In this document: in pieces, positions 1 to 8,057 of the stretch
How the letters are laid out: each line of letters starts with the position of its first letter
Position numbering within the stretch: the stretch's first letter is position 1
Source of the DNA: CAYJLW01 sp964370965
GTDB taxonomy: Bacteria; Actinomycetota; Acidimicrobiia; UBA2766
NCBI GenBank assembly: GCA_964370965.1
Contig: CAYJLW010000028.1
Span: 1 to 46,663, forward strand
Direction: 5' to 3'
DNA length: 46,663 nucleotides
The notes under the pieces: generated by a model
Database searches by the model: none
What the model was told of the DNA's origin: nothing
What the model saw: the letters and a program-made list of their open reading frames with translations, nothing else
Position numbers and translations under genes: made by a program

Positions 1-1545
1 CGCGGCCCGGGCCTCCGCCAGGACCGGGGGGCTCGGCGCGGGGAGGACCGTGCGCCCCCCTCGAGTGCCAGTCCCCCCTGGAGGCCCGAACCCCCAGCGG
101 CCGGGGTTGAGGATGCCGTTCGGGTCGAGGGTGCGCTTGACGGTGCGGAGGAGCTGCACGAAGCCGGGGTCGGCGCGCTCGAGCATGAGGTCGACGGCGT
201 ACCGGGGCGTCTTGTAGGGGATGTAGCCGAAGTCGAGCATCTTCGCCGCGACGGCCGTCATCGTCTCGCGGGTGCGTTCCACGTCGGCGGGGTCCTGGCG
301 GTCGAAGAGGCAGATGAAGCGGAGCACGCCGAAGTGCCCCGACGCCATGGGACGGGTGACCACGATGGGCGGGAAGCCGTTCTCCTCCAGGATGCGGCAT
401 CCCTCGCGGGCGCCCGCCTCCCAACGGGCGGTGGGTCCGTAGGTCCCCACCCAGGTGAGGCCGCCGCCGGGATGCCCGAGCATGAACTCCAGCGTGGTGG
501 GCATCTCCGCCAGGGGGGCGTATCTGGGGACGAGGCGCACGAGGTAGGACATGTCGAAGGGGGCGTCGAGGTCGTGGCCGGCCCGCACCGCGTCGGCGTG
601 GAATGTCTCGAGGACGTCGAGCTTGCCCACCATCTCCTTGTCGGTGTTGGCCGACATGTCCACGACGACCATGGCTTCGGGTTCGTCGGGGTGGCGCACG
701 AGGGGGCCCTCGGCGTCGAAGAGGAGCTTGGCAACCGGCCACGTCATGGCGGCGACGTCGTCGAAGGTGTTGGAGCGTCCGAGGGTGCGCATGACGGCGA
801 AGGCGGATTCGAGGTCGTGGGCGAGGATCACCCGTCGCGTGGCGAGGTCGGGCTTGGGGGCCACCTGCAGGGCCGCTTTCACGACTATGCCCGTGGTGCC
901 CTGCATGTTCACGAACATGCCTGTGAGGTCCGGGAGCGGGGCCCGCCCGAACGGGACGTCGGAGACCGCCCAGGCGCCGGTGCGGGCGACGGTGCCGTCG
1001 GCGAGGACGACTTCGAGGCCGTTGATCCAGAGGCCCTGCGCGCCGTAGCGGTTCGAGAGGGTGCCGAGGCCGTCGAGGAGGGCGTTGGCCATGACGGAGG
1101 TCTCGGGGGGCGAGAACGACCACGAGTACGTGTGGTGGGGGAGGCTGGTGCGGAAGTGTTCGGCGAGGGCGGCGAAGGTGACGCCCGGCTCCACGACGAC
1201 GACCCCGGCCTCCTCGTCGGAGGAGAGGATGCGGTCGAGGCGGCGGAGGTCGAGGACGACACCGCCGTACGTGGGGATCGCCAGGCCGCCCAGGTTCTGG
1301 TTGGCGACGACCGGGGTGACGGCCACGCCGTGGTCGTTGGCCCAGGCGACGACGTGGGCGACCTCCTCGACGGAGCCCGGCGAGACGACGGCTTCGGCGG
1401 CGCCCTCCGGGTTCTCCGTGACGTCGCGGGAGGCCACGGCGAGGGAGTCCCGGTCGATGCGGACGTGGGCGTCGCCCACGATGCGGACGAGGGTGGCGTG
1501 GGCCTCGGACCCGAGGGGAGGGACGGGCCCCGCTGTCTCGGTCAT
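1..1545 (-). CDS. FAD-binding oxidoreductase, VAO/PCMH family (C-terminus outside window)
   Basis: Reads from an ATG at 1545 to the left window edge without a stop, so about 515 residues are visible and the C-terminus is missing. The N-terminal half looks like the PP-loop FAD-binding domain of the vanillyl-alcohol oxidase / p-cresol methylhydroxylase family: a segment on sites such as ENPEGAAEAVVSPGSVEEV, then VTPVVANQNLGG, VVVEPGVTFAALAEHF and NMQGTTGIVVKAALQV. Near the visible end DPNGILNPGRWGF matches the conserved C-terminal FAD/substrate-domain motif of this family. Known members oxidise para-hydroxylated aromatics such as 4-cresol or vanillyl alcohol; the substrate here cannot be told. 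The start codon overlaps the stop of the upstream SCP2-like gene (ATGA), so the two are probably translationally coupled. Residues after the NPGRWGF motif are Pro/Gly rich and may be a low-complexity tail. Confidence 0.85.
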   Translation of the reverse strand, partial: MTETAGPVPPLGSEAHATLVRIVGDAHVRIDRDSLAVASRDVTENPEGAAEAVVSPGSVEEVAHVVAWANDHGVAVTPVVANQNLGGLAIPTYGGVVLDLRRLDRILSSDEEAGVVVVEPGVTFAALAEHFRTSLPHHTYSWSFSPPETSVMANALLDGLGTLSNRYGAQGLWINGLEVVLADGTVARTGAWAVSDVPFGRAPLPDLTGMFVNMQGTTGIVVKAALQVAPKPDLATRRVILAHDLESAFAVMRTLGRSNTFDDVAAMTWPVAKLLFDAEGPLVRHPDEPEAMVVVDMSANTDKEMVGKLDVLETFHADAVRAGHDLDAPFDMSYLVRLVPRYAPLAEMPTTLEFMLGHPGGGLTWVGTYGPTARWEAGAREGCRILEENGFPPIVVTRPMASGHFGVLRFICLFDRQDPADVERTRETMTAVAAKMLDFGYIPYKTPRYAVDLMLERADPGFVQLLRTVKRTLDPNGILNPGRWGFGPPGGTGTRGGRTVLPAPSPPVLAEARAA

Positions 1546-1952
1546 CGTCGCCCTCCGTTGCGCCCGAGGCGGGCGGCGCCGCGGCGGGCGACACGGAGGG
1601 GGAGGCCGGCGATCCCCCCGAGGATGCCGCCCCGGGGCACGAGGCGGACCCGGCGGGTCACGAGCGGGCGCACGGGATCCACCAGCGTCGCCATCTTCAG
1701 GAAGGCGTCGACGTCACCCTGCACCTCGAGCCAGGCGTCGCGGGCGATGCCGTTCTCGAGTGAGACGCGGCCACCGCCGAAGCGGAGTGTGGCGGTGCTC
1801 GTTCCGCCCTGGACGGCGACGACCGGGGCGACGGCGTCGAGAGCGGCGGTGAGGGCGGGGTTGGTGAGACGGTCGGCGACCATCTCCTCGAGGAGGAGGA
1901 CGAGGAGGCTCGCCTCGCCCTTGGGTGGCGTGGCGATCGTGAGTCCGCCCAC
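1542..1952 (-). CDS. Small SCP2 (sterol carrier)-like protein
   Basis: Codes for about 136 residues from a GTG at 1952, preceded by a good ribosome binding site (AGGAGG, 7 nt upstream). A longer open frame exists upstream but would run across the palindromic promoter region of the divergent gene, so I chose the GTG. The segment LRFGGGRVSLENG, followed by AWLEVQGDVDAFLKMA and then VRPLVTRRVRLV, follows the SCP2 pattern of a beta sheet, a 'GDPxxFLxLL' helix and a 'GRLRVRG' strand. The last 30 residues are basic. SCP2 domains bind lipids or hydrophobic ligands. It overlaps the downstream FAD oxidoreductase by 4 nt and may deliver or protect a hydrophobic substrate, which is inference. Family assignment is moderate only. 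Confidence 0.6.
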   Translation of the reverse strand: MGGLTIATPPKGEASLLVLLLEEMVADRLTNPALTAALDAVAPVVAVQGGTSTATLRFGGGRVSLENGIARDAWLEVQGDVDAFLKMATLVDPVRPLVTRRVRLVPRGGILGGIAGLPLRVARRGAARLGRNGGRR

Positions 1953-2042
1953 GGTGGCTCCCTCCTGTCGGCGGCTGCGGCGGCCACCGAGTGTAAGCGG
2001 TGCCCGCCACGGGGGAGGAAGCCGGCGCCGCCCCCGCTGGAC

Positions 2043-2070
2043 AGTATTTCTAAGCGCGGCTAGAAATACT
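2043..2070. promoter_or_regulatory. Perfect inverted repeat, candidate operator for the DUF2249 gene
   Basis: AGTATTTCTA and its exact reverse complement TAGAAATACT flank an 8-nt spacer. It is an AT-rich island in otherwise GC-rich DNA, lies 31 nt upstream of the DUF2249 start, and sits between divergent genes. Size and symmetry suit a dimeric regulator such as an Rrf2/NsrR-, CRP/FNR- or MarR-type protein. DUF2249 genes are often found near denitrification or NO-response genes, so a redox/NO-sensing regulator is a reasonable guess. The regulator is not in this window. Confidence 0.6.
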
Positions 2071-2100
2071 CCAGGCTGCCCGCAACAACTGGAGAGCCCG

Positions 2101-2538
2101 ATGCCCACGCTCGACCTCCGCGAGGTCCCGCCGCCCCGCCGCCACGTGCTCGTACACGAGCAGCTCAACGCCCTCGGTTCCGGTGAGACGCTGGAGCTCG
2201 TGAACGACCACAAGCCCACGCCGCTGCGCTACGAGCTCGAGGCGACCCGCCCGGGTCTCTTCGAGTGGGAGGACGGCGAGACGGGCCCCGAGCGGTTCAC
2301 CGCCAACATCACGTGCCGCGCCCGCATCGTGGACGTGCGCCCCATCAAGGCCCGCGGCGAGGAGCCCTTCGACACGATCATGGCGGCCGTCGCCGCTCTC
2401 GAGGAGGGCGAGCCCCTCGTCATCCTCGCCCCCTTCGACCCCGAGCCCCTCAAGGGCGTCCTTGCCGAGAAGGGGTTCACGAGCGAGACCGGCCAGCTCG
2501 ACGACGGGGCGTTCCAGGTGGTCTTCCGCCGTTCCTGA
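2101..2538 (+). CDS. DUF2249 domain protein
   Basis: Starts at ATG 2101 after GGAGAG at 2091-2096 and encodes 145 residues. It begins TLDLREVPPPRRHVLVHEQL and contains LNDHKPTPL-like VNDHKPTPLRYEL and the segment PFDTIMAAVAALEEGEPLVI followed by FDPEPLKGVL and FQVVFRR. These are the marks of DUF2249 (a small TusA-like alpha/beta fold): an 'LDLRxxPPxxRH' N-terminus, an 'NDHxPxPL' core and the 'FDPxPL' repeat. Two partly similar halves suggest one and a half copies of the fold. Function is not established; family members cluster with hemerythrin, nitrite/NO reductase or iron-sulphur genes. It sits alone, divergent from the SCP2-like gene and behind a 28-bp operator-like palindrome. Confidence 0.85.
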   Translation: MPTLDLREVPPPRRHVLVHEQLNALGSGETLELVNDHKPTPLRYELEATRPGLFEWEDGETGPERFTANITCRARIVDVRPIKARGEEPFDTIMAAVAALEEGEPLVILAPFDPEPLKGVLAEKGFTSETGQLDDGAFQVVFRRS

Positions 2539-2547
2539 CCGTTCCCG

Positions 2548-2563
2548 GCGGGTCGGGACCCGC
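2548..2563. terminator. Short GC-rich inverted repeat between convergent genes
   Basis: GCGGGTC-GG-GACCCGC lies 10 nt after the DUF2249 stop and 47 nt before the stop of the convergent histidine kinase gene. There is no T-run, so it would be an actinobacterial-type hairpin terminator at best. Confidence 0.3.
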
Positions 2564-2609
2564 GTATCCGGCTGTGTGCTCACAGGAACGGGAATCCGGG
2601 CGACGGGGT

Positions 2610-4529
2610 TCAGTCAGCTCCAGATGTCGCGCCGGACGCGTGACGGACGGCGGGGACTCCGCTCGTCGCGGCCTCGGGGCAAGCGGAGTGTGAGTCGAGC
2701 GTGGCCCTGAGGTTCTCGAGGCCCAGGGGCTTCACGAGGTATGCGTCCATGCCCGCCGTCAGGCAGCGGCGGCGGTCCTCCTCGCTTTCGTCCACGGCGA
2801 GCGCCACCACGGGTACGCGCCCGGCGGCGCCCCCGACCTTCCGGAGCGCCCCCGCCACCGCCGGGCCGTCCATGTCGGGCAGCCCACAGTCCACCAACAC
2901 GGCGCAATACGGCATCCGGCGAACGGCGTCGAGAGCGTCGTCCCCTGACGCCACGACATCGGCCCTGTAGCCCAGCTTGCGAAGCAGGTGCGCGGCGACT
3001 CGGCTCCCCACGGTGTCGCTCTCGACCACGAGCACGCTCCGGGCGGCGCCGCCGATGCGCCGGACAGGTGGCTCGGAGGCCGGCACCCCCACCAGGATCG
3101 TGAACCAGAACGTGGAGCCCTCCCCGGGTGTGCTGTCGACGCCGATCTCCCCCCCCATCGCCTCGGCGAGGCGGCGGGAGATGGCGAGGCCGAGGCCTGT
3201 GCCCCCGTAGCGGCGGGTCGTGGAGCCGTCGGCCTGCGTGAAGGCGTCGAAGAGGCGGGGCACGGCGTCCGCCGGGATCCCGATGCCGGTGTCCGCCACC
3301 GCCACGCGGAGGGCGCACGCGTCTTCCGTTGGGGCCTGCAGGAGAGACACGGACACCGCCACCTCGCCCGCCTCCGTGAACTTCACGGCGTTGCCCGCGA
3401 GGTTGAGGAGGACCTGGCGGACACGGGCCGGGTCGCCCGTCACGAGCGTGGGCACCTCTTCGGCGACACGCGCTTCCAGCCCGATGCCCTTCTCACGGGC
3501 CTGGGACGTGAGCAGGCACAGTGTCCCTTCGACCTCCCTTCGGAGGTCGAAGTCGACCTGCTCCAGGACGAGCTTGCCCGCCTCGATCTTGGAGAAGTCC
3601 AGGACGTCGTTGATGATCGCCAGCAGGCTGCGCGCGGACGAGCCCGCGATCTCGGCGTACTCCCGTTGGTGGGAGTCGAGGTCGGTGTCGAGAAGGAGGT
3701 CGGTCGTGCCGATGACACCGTTCATGGGGGTGCGGATCTCGTGGCTGATCGTCGCCACGAACTCCGACTTCAGGCGGGACGCCCGCAGGGCGGCCTCTCG
3801 GGCTGATTGCGCCTCCTCGAGGGCGGCCCGGAGGCGTTCCCGCGAATCGCTGAGGGATGCGAACTGGCGACGGATGAGGCGACCCGCGGGAAGGAGGAGC
3901 AGGAACAGCATGGCGGCGAGCACGGCCAAGAGGACGACCAGCGTGAGCCTGTCGATCTGCATGCCGTATCCGAGGCGCCGTTCCCCCGCCGACATCTGGA
4001 ACTGGTCCACGACTGCGTCCATTCGCGGCAGGAAGTCCCTGGCGGCGGCAGCGACGTCGTCGGTCTGGCGGTCCAGGGCGTCCCGGTCGATCGTGCGGAG
4101 GGAGGCGCTCTCGACGAGGTCCGTGAGGGAGGACGCGGCGTCGCGGAGGGACCGAAAAGCAGGGTCGGTAAGGGCCCACGCTCGGCGCAGGCCCGCGGGT
4201 GTGTCCTGAGCGCCGTCGGAGCGGCGCAGGGTCCCATATGCCTTCTCCCAAAGGGGGAAGACAGCGGCCATCTGGCGGCGACCCCGGCCGAAACCCGTCT
4301 CGTCACGGGCCACCTGCATCTCCCGGGCGGCGAGGGCGATCTGTTGGCTGCGGAACCTCTCTCTACCTGCCTCGTTCACCGTGCGCTCGCTGAAGTCGTC
4401 GAGGACGGATGCGACGACCAGGTGGGAGAGGACGAGGAGGACGGCGAGCACGCCGAACGACGAGATCGAGACGGCGCGGAGCCGTCGGAAAGGTTCCCGC
4501 CCCTGGTCACCTTTGCGCTTCACCCCCAC
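2610..4529 (-). CDS. Membrane hybrid sensor histidine kinase with receiver domain
   Basis: About 639 residues from GTG 4529; GTG 4523, two codons on, is the alternative start. Order: transmembrane helix 1 (about residues 20-40), an outer helical sensor region (41-194), helix 2 (195-215), a cytoplasmic helical linker, HisKA with the H-box ISHEIRTPMNGVIG (His about 263), and HATPase_c with N-box LLNLAGNAVKFT, DTGIGIP, LFDAFTQADGS and GGTGLGLAISRRLAEAMGG. A receiver domain follows, with phospho-acceptor Asp in VLVDCGLPDMDG and the conserved Lys in YLVKPLG. No output domain follows and no partner response regulator is adjacent, so phosphotransfer would go to a protein coded elsewhere. The sensor region has the helical look of PilJ/4HB-type sensors but has no clear ligand motif. 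Divergent from the aminotransferase-like gene with a 66-bp shared promoter region. Confidence 0.93.
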   Translation of the reverse strand: MGVKRKGDQGREPFRRLRAVSISSFGVLAVLLVLSHLVVASVLDDFSERTVNEAGRERFRSQQIALAAREMQVARDETGFGRGRRQMAAVFPLWEKAYGTLRRSDGAQDTPAGLRRAWALTDPAFRSLRDAASSLTDLVESASLRTIDRDALDRQTDDVAAAARDFLPRMDAVVDQFQMSAGERRLGYGMQIDRLTLVVLLAVLAAMLFLLLLPAGRLIRRQFASLSDSRERLRAALEEAQSAREAALRASRLKSEFVATISHEIRTPMNGVIGTTDLLLDTDLDSHQREYAEIAGSSARSLLAIINDVLDFSKIEAGKLVLEQVDFDLRREVEGTLCLLTSQAREKGIGLEARVAEEVPTLVTGDPARVRQVLLNLAGNAVKFTEAGEVAVSVSLLQAPTEDACALRVAVADTGIGIPADAVPRLFDAFTQADGSTTRRYGGTGLGLAISRRLAEAMGGEIGVDSTPGEGSTFWFTILVGVPASEPPVRRIGGAARSVLVVESDTVGSRVAAHLLRKLGYRADVVASGDDALDAVRRMPYCAVLVDCGLPDMDGPAVAGALRKVGGAAGRVPVVALAVDESEEDRRRCLTAGMDAYLVKPLGLENLRATLDSHSACPEAATSGVPAVRHASGATSGAD

Positions 4530-4595
4530 ATTCTCGGCAGGATCCCGATCCGGCAAGAGCAAATCGGCGCCGAGCGCTCCGGTACCCTCCCGCGC

Positions 4596-5732
4596 ATGCG
4601 CCCGGAGGACACCCGCGCCCTCTTCCCGGTCTTCCGGGACCTCGCCTACCTGGACTTCGCCGGGATCGCGCCCCTGCCCACGGTCGCGGTCGACGTGGTC
4701 ACCCACGCCGCCCGCCGCGTCGCTGCCCGCGGGGTCCTCGACGCCGATGCGGCGGCCGAGGAGATCGAGGACGTGCGGGGCCGGGCCGCCTCCCTGTGTG
4801 GCGCCCGCCCGGAGGAGATCTGCTTCGTCCGCAACACGACCGAGGGACTCGGCTGGGTGGCGAACGGCCTCGGCCTCGGCCCCGGCGACCGCGTGGTCGT
4901 GTCGGGCGGCGAGTTCCCCTCCACCTACTTCCCTTGGGTGGCCCTGCGCGAGGTCGGCGTGCGGGTGGACGTCGTCGAGCCTGTGGGGGGGCGTTGGCCG
5001 CTCGAGCGGTTCGCCGCCGCCCTCGCCGCCGGCCCGCCCGCCCGGGTGCTGGCGACGTCCTGGGTGCAGTTCTCCAACGGGTGGCGTACCGACCTCGCCG
5101 CCTTGGGCAGCCTCTGCGCGGAGGCGGGCACCCTCCTCTGCGCCGACGTCATCCAGGGTCTCGGCGCCGTCCCCCTCGACCTCGACGCCCTCCCCGTGGA
5201 TTTCGCGATGGCCGACGGCCACAAGTGGCTCTGCGGGCCCGAGGGCGTCGGCGTCATGTACGTCGCCGCCGCGCACATGGAGCGCCTCCGGCCCCTGGAG
5301 CCGGGCTGGAACTCCGTCGCCCACCGCATGGAGTGGGACAACCTCGCGTACGTCCCGGACTCCAGCGCTCGCCGCTTCGAGGGCGGGAGCCCGAACGTCC
5401 TCGGTGTCCTCGCCCTGGGGGCCTCCCTCGGCCTCCTGGCCGCGGTCGGCAGCCGGGCCGTCTGGGAGCGGATCAGCGCGCTCGCGGCCACCACCGTCTC
5501 GATCCTGGAGGCCCGGGGAATGGACGTCCTCTCGGACCGCAGCCCGGAACACGCTTCGGGCATCGTCGTCTTCCGCCATCCGGCGCGCGAGCCGGGCGGT
5601 GTCGTGGAGGCGTTGCGGGGCCGCGGCGTCGTGGTCACCGGCCCCAGGGGCGGCGGGGTCCGCGTGAGCCCGCACGCCTGGTGCAACGAGGACGACCTCG
5701 ATCGCCTCGACGAGGGCCTCGCGTCCTGCTAG
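4596..5732 (+). CDS. Class V aminotransferase-fold PLP enzyme
   Basis: 378 residues from ATG 4596. The fold-type I signature is plain: LDFAGIAPLP at the N-terminus, ICFVRNTTEGLGWVANGL (phosphate-binding region), Asp184 in CADVIQGLG (contacts the PLP ring nitrogen) and Lys210 in ADGHKWLCGPEGVG (Schiff base lysine, preceded by the usual His). The family includes cysteine desulfurases, selenocysteine lyases, kynureninase and isopenicillin-N epimerase-like proteins. No cysteine-bearing desulfurase loop is obvious, so I do not call it a sulphur donor. No convincing Shine-Dalgarno sequence precedes the start, which suggests a leaderless or weakly initiated message. Convergent with the serine hydrolase gene 12 bp downstream. 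Confidence 0.85.
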   Translation: MRPEDTRALFPVFRDLAYLDFAGIAPLPTVAVDVVTHAARRVAARGVLDADAAAEEIEDVRGRAASLCGARPEEICFVRNTTEGLGWVANGLGLGPGDRVVVSGGEFPSTYFPWVALREVGVRVDVVEPVGGRWPLERFAAALAAGPPARVLATSWVQFSNGWRTDLAALGSLCAEAGTLLCADVIQGLGAVPLDLDALPVDFAMADGHKWLCGPEGVGVMYVAAAHMERLRPLEPGWNSVAHRMEWDNLAYVPDSSARRFEGGSPNVLGVLALGASLGLLAAVGSRAVWERISALAATTVSILEARGMDVLSDRSPEHASGIVVFRHPAREPGGVVEALRGRGVVVTGPRGGGVRVSPHAWCNEDDLDRLDEGLASC

Positions 5733-5744
5733 CCGGGGCGTCGT

Positions 5745-7292
5745 TCAGGCGCGCATGCGGCGGCGGCGCAGCAGGACCGCCGCCGCCAGGGCCACGGCGG
5801 CGGCGCTGCTCCACCAGCGGACCCCCCGGGCCCCGGGGCGCTTGCGCAGTGTGTACAGGCCTGTCGTGCTCGCCGTGTGCAGCGTCTCGACTTCGTCGAA
5901 GGTGTTGCGCTCGAAGGCCATCTCCAGCGGCCGGCCGTCGAGGTCGGCCCGGAACCGGTAGGGGTTCACCTGGTCGACGGCGTGCAGCACCGCGCCCCTG
6001 CGGGCCGTGCCCCAGGGGGAACGGGCCTCGAGACGGCCGCCCCGGGCGCGCACCTTCACCTCGCCGCCGAGCATCATCCAGACGCGAGCGTTCGTGAGGG
6101 CGCCCCTCTCGGGGCGGTAGACGCCCACGAGCTCATGCCAACCGTGGGGCTGGGCCAAGACACCCTTGGGGGGGAGGTCTCCGAGCGGGTCGGGCGCCCC
6201 CAGGACGGTCCGCAGGACGCCTTCGGCGAGGGTTTCGACCGCGTAGTACGGGCCCATGTCCAGGAGTGAGCTCTGGTTGGCCAGTACGACCACGCCCCAC
6301 CCGTCGTCGGGAGCGACGACGAAACGGGACACGAAGCCGGGCAGGCTGCCGCTGTGGGCGACCGCGCGGTGGCTGCCCACGGTGTGCAGCCAGAAGCCGA
6401 GGCCGAGAGCAGGGAACCCCGGCGCCTGCTGGTACTGAGGCGTGAACATCAGCGCCAGCGTGTCGGGGCGCACGGCGCCACCCCACGTGTTAGTGCCCCC
6501 GCCGAGCAGGGCGGACAGGAAGCGGGTCATGTCGGTGACCGAGGCGAGGGCGTTGCCGCTCCCCTCGAGGAAGTCGCGGTATGGCACGCTCCGGGGCAGG
6601 CCGCCGCGGCGCGCGTAGCCCGTGGCGAGGTTGTCGGCCACACGATCGCTGCGGGAGAAGTCGCTGTGGCGCATGCCGAGCGGGTTGAAGACCCGGGTGC
6701 GGACGACCTCGGCGAAGGGCTGGTCGGACACGTCCGTCACGAGCTGGCCGAGGGCGGCGAAGCCGTGGTTCGCGTACGCCCACTTCGTGCCCGGGGCCAC
6801 CTCGGCGGCCAGCCTGTCGCCGTAGACGTCCGCGGGAGCGGGGGCCGGCCGGCCCCGAACGGCCAGCCCCCACGCGACGGGCCGCAACAGGTCGGCGGGC
6901 CGCGGGACCTCCCCGATGCCGGCGGTGTGGGTGAGGAGGTGGCGCACCGTCGCCGGGGGGGATCCGACGGGGGTCTCGATCCGCAAGGAACGGAGGTGAT
7001 CGTTGGCGGCGTCGTCGAGGCCGACGCGTCCCTGCTCCCAGAGCTGCATCACCGCCAGGGCGGTGAACGTCTTGGAGATCGATGCCACCCGGAACACCGT
7101 GCCGGACGTCACCAGCGTCCGGGAGTTGGCGTCGGCTAGGCCGTGGCAGCGTCCGTAGGCCGTGGTCCCGCCCTGCACGACGGCGACGGCGAGACCGGGC
7201 AGGCCCTGGCGGCGGACGGCCTCCTCGAAGAGGCCGTCGACGGCGGCGGCGACGTCGGGCGCAAGGGCGGTGTCGCTCAGGAGAACCCCCAA
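5745..7292 (-). CDS. Class C beta-lactamase-type serine hydrolase, C-terminal membrane anchor
   Basis: 515 residues. Catalytic motifs of the beta-lactamase/DD-peptidase superfamily are present: S71-I-S-K74 in VASISKTFTAL, Y173-A-N175 in KWAYANHGF, and HSG in AVAHSGSLPGF (KTG equivalent). About 100 residues after the catalytic domain form a lipocalin-like tail common in esterase/peptidase members. The protein ends with a hydrophobic stretch (about 493-508) and RRRRMRA, so it is probably tail-anchored. No N-terminal signal peptide is seen, which leaves topology uncertain. The only in-frame start before the first conserved block is TTG 7292, with no good ribosome binding site, so the N-terminus is uncertain. 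Substrate unknown: peptides, esters or D-amino-acid linkages are all possible. Confidence 0.85.
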   Translation of the reverse strand: MGVLLSDTALAPDVAAAVDGLFEEAVRRQGLPGLAVAVVQGGTTAYGRCHGLADANSRTLVTSGTVFRVASISKTFTALAVMQLWEQGRVGLDDAANDHLRSLRIETPVGSPPATVRHLLTHTAGIGEVPRPADLLRPVAWGLAVRGRPAPAPADVYGDRLAAEVAPGTKWAYANHGFAALGQLVTDVSDQPFAEVVRTRVFNPLGMRHSDFSRSDRVADNLATGYARRGGLPRSVPYRDFLEGSGNALASVTDMTRFLSALLGGGTNTWGGAVRPDTLALMFTPQYQQAPGFPALGLGFWLHTVGSHRAVAHSGSLPGFVSRFVVAPDDGWGVVVLANQSSLLDMGPYYAVETLAEGVLRTVLGAPDPLGDLPPKGVLAQPHGWHELVGVYRPERGALTNARVWMMLGGEVKVRARGGRLEARSPWGTARRGAVLHAVDQVNPYRFRADLDGRPLEMAFERNTFDEVETLHTASTTGLYTLRKRPGARGVRWWSSAAAVALAAAVLLRRRRMRA

Positions 7293-7484
7293 TGTTCGGC
7301 GGGGCCCCGGCTCGTGACCGCCTCCGGGTGTGCGCGGATCGTCACCCGTTTCGAGGCGTGCGGGGCGAGGGCTTCGCGCCTGCTCATGTACGCAGGGTAC
7401 CGAGCCGGTCGGAATCGGGCGCTGTGGAGTGTCCCGGCCTCGCTGCCCTCGCCGTCGGCGCGACCCCGACGACCCCCTCGCGGG

Positions 7485-7982
7485 TCAGCTCGCCCGCGCT
7501 GCCGGCGTGGCGGCCCGGGCCTGTTCGAGGAAGTGGGCGAGGAGGAGCTCGACGTCCGTCTCCGTCGGCCGGGGCAGGAGACGGCGGGCGAGGGCGCTCT
7601 CCACCCGCCGTGCCCAGGCGGGCATGTAGGCCTTCACGAGCTCCGCCGTGGGGTCCTCCGCCGTGACCACGACCTCACCCTCGCCCTCCCACGCGGCGAG
7701 GCCGAGACCGGCGTCGATCCAGAGCTCCCGCCAGGTGTCCTCGGTGAGCGGGTCGGGGGCGAGGACGTGCGCTCGACCGCCCAGGCACGGGTGCACGAAA
7801 CGGCGGTCGTAGGCGGTGACGAGGGCGCAGAGCTCGCCCAGGAGGGCGGCGCGCGCAGCGGGGGAGACGACCCGTTCCATCCCCGCTCGGGCTCTCGGGG
7901 TGCGGGCCTCGGCATGGATGTCGACGCCTTCGCGGGCGGGTCGCCACAGGACGGGACGGATGCGGACGCCGGATGTCGTCAT
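7485..7982 (-). CDS. Conserved-looking hypothetical protein, 165 aa
   Basis: Open from ATG 7982 to 7485. It contains aromatic-rich blocks such as DTWRELWIDAGLGLAAWEGEGEVVV and a helical C-terminal part (VELLLAHFLEQA). Codon use looks like real coding sequence for this genome. No family recognised, and no membrane helix or signal peptide. It is divergent from the acyl-CoA dehydrogenase gene, separated by 75 bp of AT-richer DNA. The 192 bp between its stop and the serine hydrolase start holds no gene I can support. Confidence 0.5.
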   Translation of the reverse strand: MTTSGVRIRPVLWRPAREGVDIHAEARTPRARAGMERVVSPAARAALLGELCALVTAYDRRFVHPCLGGRAHVLAPDPLTEDTWRELWIDAGLGLAAWEGEGEVVVTAEDPTAELVKAYMPAWARRVESALARRLLPRPTETDVELLLAHFLEQARAATPAARAS

Positions 7983-7987
7983 GGCCC

Positions 7988-8057
7988 ACCTATCGGCGGC
8001 AACCCCTTTCTATTTATCCTTTGGCGCACAACTTCGCCCGGGACAAAGGGGACCGCA
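7988..8057 (+). promoter_or_regulatory. AT-rich promoter region before the acyl-CoA dehydrogenase
   Basis: Contains CTTTCTATTTATCCTTTGG at 8007-8025, one of the few AT-rich stretches in the window, followed by an AAAGGGGACC ribosome binding site at 8045-8054. TATTTA or TTATCC could act as a -10 element; no clear -35 hexamer is seen. It lies between divergent genes. Confidence 0.35.

Noticed and set aside
258..2219. Long plus-strand open frames opposite the FAD oxidoreductase and several minus-strand frames beside it
   Set aside because: They are antisense or shifted shadows of the GC-rich FAD oxidoreductase and SCP2-like genes, with Arg/Pro/Ala-heavy translations and no motifs. Only the part from 2101 of the long plus frame is real (DUF2249).
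2701..4209. Plus-strand frames opposite the histidine kinase
   Set aside because: The opposite strand has a complete histidine kinase with all catalytic boxes; the antisense frames have no recognisable features.
7278..7385. Short minus-strand ORF (36 codons) before the serine hydrolase
   Set aside because: It has no clear ribosome binding site, and it overlaps the uncertain 5' end of the serine hydrolase gene in another frame. Not enough support.
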